Assembly (NCBI GenBank): GCA_030144725.1
Contig: JASKMD010000014.1
Coordinates: 7,280,284 to 7,344,283 of the forward strand
Direction of reading: 5' to 3'
Source of the DNA: Haematococcus lacustris
Lineage: Eukaryota; Chlorophyta; Chlorophyceae; Chlamydomonadales; Haematococcaceae
Length of the DNA: 64,000 nucleotides
Both the position numbers and the translations under genes were made by a program. The stretch's first letter is position 1, and every line of letters starts with the position of its first letter. The notes under the pieces are model-generated. The model worked only from the letters and a program-made list of their open reading frames with translations. It ran no database searches and was not told where the DNA came from. Shown here piece after piece: positions 61,104 through 64,000 of the stretch.

Positions 61104-64000
61104 AAGCCAAGCAATAGGTTTACAACGCCTTGCAATGTACACATTTGCAAACCACACACACAACGCACTGCCCTAGCTCTGCTCGCCAGCACCAACCACC
61201 AGGCACGTCAAAGCTCGGTGGTCTAGATAAATGACGGATCCACACTCAATCATGGACAGATCTTGCTCTCAGTGATGTGACTAGCTGGACTGATGATGAC
61301 ACGCACGCCTCATGCACTCGCCACCCAACACAGTATCGAACATGACAGGGCATGCACTTATTGGCTTACATACCGATCTCACCCGTGACAAGGACATACA
61401 GACAAGCTCGTGTAGACAGAACAGCATCCATGCAAGTCATAGTACCGGCACACCCATGCAAGGTGCAACAATAAAACAGGCACGTCCATGTAGAAGGCAT
61501 GTCAAGTCTGATGTGTGATGCATCATCTAGGGTGTGAACATGCCAAGCCCTGCACTGCCAAATCAGCAGTGAGGGCTCAGTGTGGCCTAGGTGGGGACAG
61601 ATGTGGCAACCAGCTCATGCAATGGCATGGGACTCAATTCATTCAGTGTGCAATCCATGCGGCCAGGCAAGCGCTGCGCAAGGCTGACGGCGCTGGCTAG
61701 TATGAGTGCGACCCAACCTGGACTAGACCAACCCCACCCCTGCTGTGTGGTGATGGCATGGTGCCACCAGCCCACTACTGCTACCTCGCCCCGTAGTCCT
61801 CTATCTTCCAGTGAACCACTAGGCGTCCTTGCTCTGTGCCCATATTGGCAGTTGTGGATATCCTGTGGCATGCTTGCGCCTACAGATGGCGATGGGCAGG
61901 GAAGGGCAGGGAAGCGTGCCCGGTTCACTGAAGCTGGTTCGGGAGGCCGCAGCAAGTAGGGCCACGTGGGCCCCCACTGCCGCTTGGTAGTTAGACGTGC
62001 TGAGGACAGACGTGCTGCGGGTTGACCTGCTGTGGGTAGCTGTCATGTTGGTCGAGGTGTCGCGAGCCAACGTGCTGCGGTTTGACTTGCTGTGGGTCGC
62101 TGTGATGTGGGTCGAGGTATCGCGAGCCGACGTGGTGCTGGTTGCTGTGATGTGCGTCGAGGTGTCGCGGGATGACTTGCTGCAGGTCGTCGTGCTGCGG
62201 GCCTGCGACCACCAGGGCGGGACAAGGGCAAGTTGAGATCAATAGCAGGATTGGGTCCAGCGGCGCTTGCATTTGGTGTGCACAAGGTGTAGCAAGCAAG
62301 GTAAGGGGTGCTGGGCCGCGTAAGCCCGCCCTGCGTGGAAACCCAATAGTCAAACGGCGCACCAACGATGCAGCGATGCTTGGTTGCGCCTGGATGGAGT
62401 CTGTGCGGTTCATGATGATGGGCTGCACTGTGGAGGGAGGCAGCGTTCGCGCGTATGCCCGTAGGCACGCATCGCTGTACAAGCAGGGCTGCTTGGGCGG
62501 GAGCCATATCTGCAGTTCAGCCCAGCCTCCGCTGCGGATGCACAAGAAATGGGAACGGGGTTAGGTCCTCCGGACTGCCTCAAGCCAATGTGCCTTGTAG
62601 TCAACAGCACCGTTGCGGCCTGACCTGCCCTTACCTGGCATAGCTGATGTCAAGTGCCTCGCACGCAACCACCTGCGCCAACAAGGATGGCGCATTGATA
62701 GTTTGCTGTGGCTTCTCGCGGCTGCTGGCTGAACCCATTTCGTGGTTAGCTACGTTGGTAGCAATGCGGCCATATTCCAGGAGGGGGGGTATTTGTACCG
62801 TGCATGGCCAACTTTGCGCGCTACTGTATTTCAAATGTGCGGTGACAACACAAGATAGCGAGACCAATCACATGTTTTCGCTGTGCTATCGTGGTATCAC
62901 GGCGTCCTGGTATGAAGGCAGTCTAGCTAGGGATATGTCCTATGACAACATGTCAAGATCCAGATGTAAAGAAGCTTATCGGGGCAGCCTAGCAATCTGA
63001 GAGGTGGCGGCGACCATGTCATGAGCATATCGAACATGGCAGAGCTTAGGGACCATGCTGCACGTGGACAAGGACCGGGTACTCATGCAAGTTGTTGATT
63101 GCTGTCTGTGTTGTCATCCCCAGCACCACCAGCTCATGCCTAGGCGGCAGTGGTCTGGGGCTTGGAAAGGTGTGCTGTGCGGCCACCACTGTCGCTGACC
63201 ACACTTACATAACACGCACAGCTGGGGTGACTGACAGCCACAGGCTCATGCGCAGTCACAGCAAGCAGCAGCAGCGGTGGCACCAGGACCAGCTTGCACA
63301 CAATGAGGCACTGTGCCTGGCCCAGTGGGAGAGGCAGCACACGCAGAAGGAGCAGACAAGGCAGCGGTGCTGCGGGTTCCTTCAGAGCTGTGCATCAGCT
63401 TCAGGCAACGGTCCAGCCAAGTGGACTGCTGCAGCTGCAGCTGCCATGATGGTAGTGGTGGTAGCTGGTGTGGCAGGCATTGAGCCTTGTCCCCATCATG
63501 AAATACATACACACGGGCATGCTGCGTCAGGGCTTGAAGATGGCCATGCAGGCAGGGGCAGGGTCGACTGTTGACCACAGGCAAGTGGCAGCTGCAGGGG
63601 CGGGGTGGGGTTGGGAGCAGTTGTAGGGGCATACAGGCTGACCCTGACCCCTGGACCCCACCACTGCCCTCCAGCCTTCCCACCTTTCTTGCCTCCTGCC
63701 CTGACGCCTAACCCCTCATGCCTATGCATGCCCTTGTGCTGCTGCCCCTGCGTGTTTGCAGCATCAAGAGATCCGTGCGAGCAAGGTGGGCGGCAGCAGG
63801 TGCCAGACCAATGCTTGGCAGCAGCAGCAGCATGTCACATGCAAGGGCTAGCCCGGCCCTGCAGCCACCCCGCAGACCTTGCAAGCAGCAGTAGCCACAA
63901 GGCAGTCCTTTCCAAGCCCTCTAGCTATTTTGTCTGTAGTGAAAGGCTCATGCACATGCCCGTCACCAATGCCTGGTGCTGCCATTGTCTGAGATGGGTG
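61104..64000 (+). repeat. 3-kb unit, copy 4 (cut by window edge)
   Basis: Nearly identical to copy 3 except for a patch around 63,573-63,620 that matches copy 1 instead. Confidence 0.9.
63426..63871 (+). pseudogene. FAS1 gene fragment in copy 4
   Basis: Same fragment; exon 4 end and start of intron 4 have copy 1-type bases (GACCACAGGCAAGTGG). Confidence 0.8.

Larger units (their letters stand above)
43828..64000 (+). repeat. Tandem array of a 3,067-bp unit (four copies, continues beyond window)
   Basis: Marker sequence AAGCCAAGC(A/C)ATAGG-like starts lie at 43,828, 46,892, 58,037 and 61,104. The last spacing is 3,067 bp; the first is 3,064; the middle spacing of 11,145 equals 3,067 plus two LTR elements with their duplications (3,162 + 4,916). 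Copies are close to identical from copy 2 onward; copy 1 is more diverged at its left end. No unit contains a recognisable intact gene. Several 60-180-codon frames recur in each copy only because the sequence does. Confidence 0.95.

Overview
The window looks like nuclear DNA of a GC-rich chlorophycean green alga, probably Chlamydomonadales (a Haematococcus-like lineage is my guess, not shown). The evidence is spliceosomal genes with many short introns, several GC-AG introns, TGTAA polyadenylation signals, strong CTG/CAG codon bias, and plant-type host genes (a BIN4 homologue and a secreted fasciclin protein). Only about 9 kb is ordinary host gene space. The rest is mobile or tandemly repeated DNA, plus one 500-N assembly gap.

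Layout. 1-8,545: a head-to-tail array of 5'-truncated LINE units (period about 3.80 kb) carrying reverse transcriptase and a C-terminal zinc finger. 8,546-12,930: a LINE-type ORF1 region with in-frame 141/144-bp repeats and a 74-copy GGGGCT array. 12,970-28,022: a large putative DNA transposon. Two arrays of a 44-bp minisatellite in opposite orientation flank three apparently intact, multi-exon genes: a 1,232-aa CACTA/EnSpm-like transposase on the minus strand, and, divergently on the plus strand, a 606-aa acidic/basic nuclear-type protein and a 782-aa protein ending in a 2-oxoglutarate/Fe(II) dioxygenase-like domain. All three gene models close in frame across every intron. 28,023-30,710: the 5' part of another LINE (end of ORF1, then an APE-type endonuclease ORF) running into the gap at 30,711-31,210. 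31,497-32,067: the C-terminal end of a Fanzor (eukaryotic TnpB-like) protein.

34,331-43,198 is host territory: a small membrane protein and BIN4 (topoisomerase VI complex accessory subunit) share a divergent promoter, followed by a seven-exon fasciclin (FAS1) gene in which three of six introns have GC donors. From 43,828 to the right edge lies a tandem array of a 3,067-bp unit (four copies seen) that contains a degraded genomic fragment of that FAS1 gene. The second copy carries two young LTR retrotransposons: a 3.2-kb internally deleted element (48,895-52,050) and a 4.9-kb Ty3/gypsy chromovirus (52,301-57,211). Both have target-site duplications, and the other copies of the unit supply matching empty sites.

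The most interesting system is the three-gene transposon with its inverted arrays. It links a transposase and a candidate DNA- or protein-modifying dioxygenase to greatly expanded subterminal repeats. Exon boundaries are my own manual models and have not been checked against transcripts.
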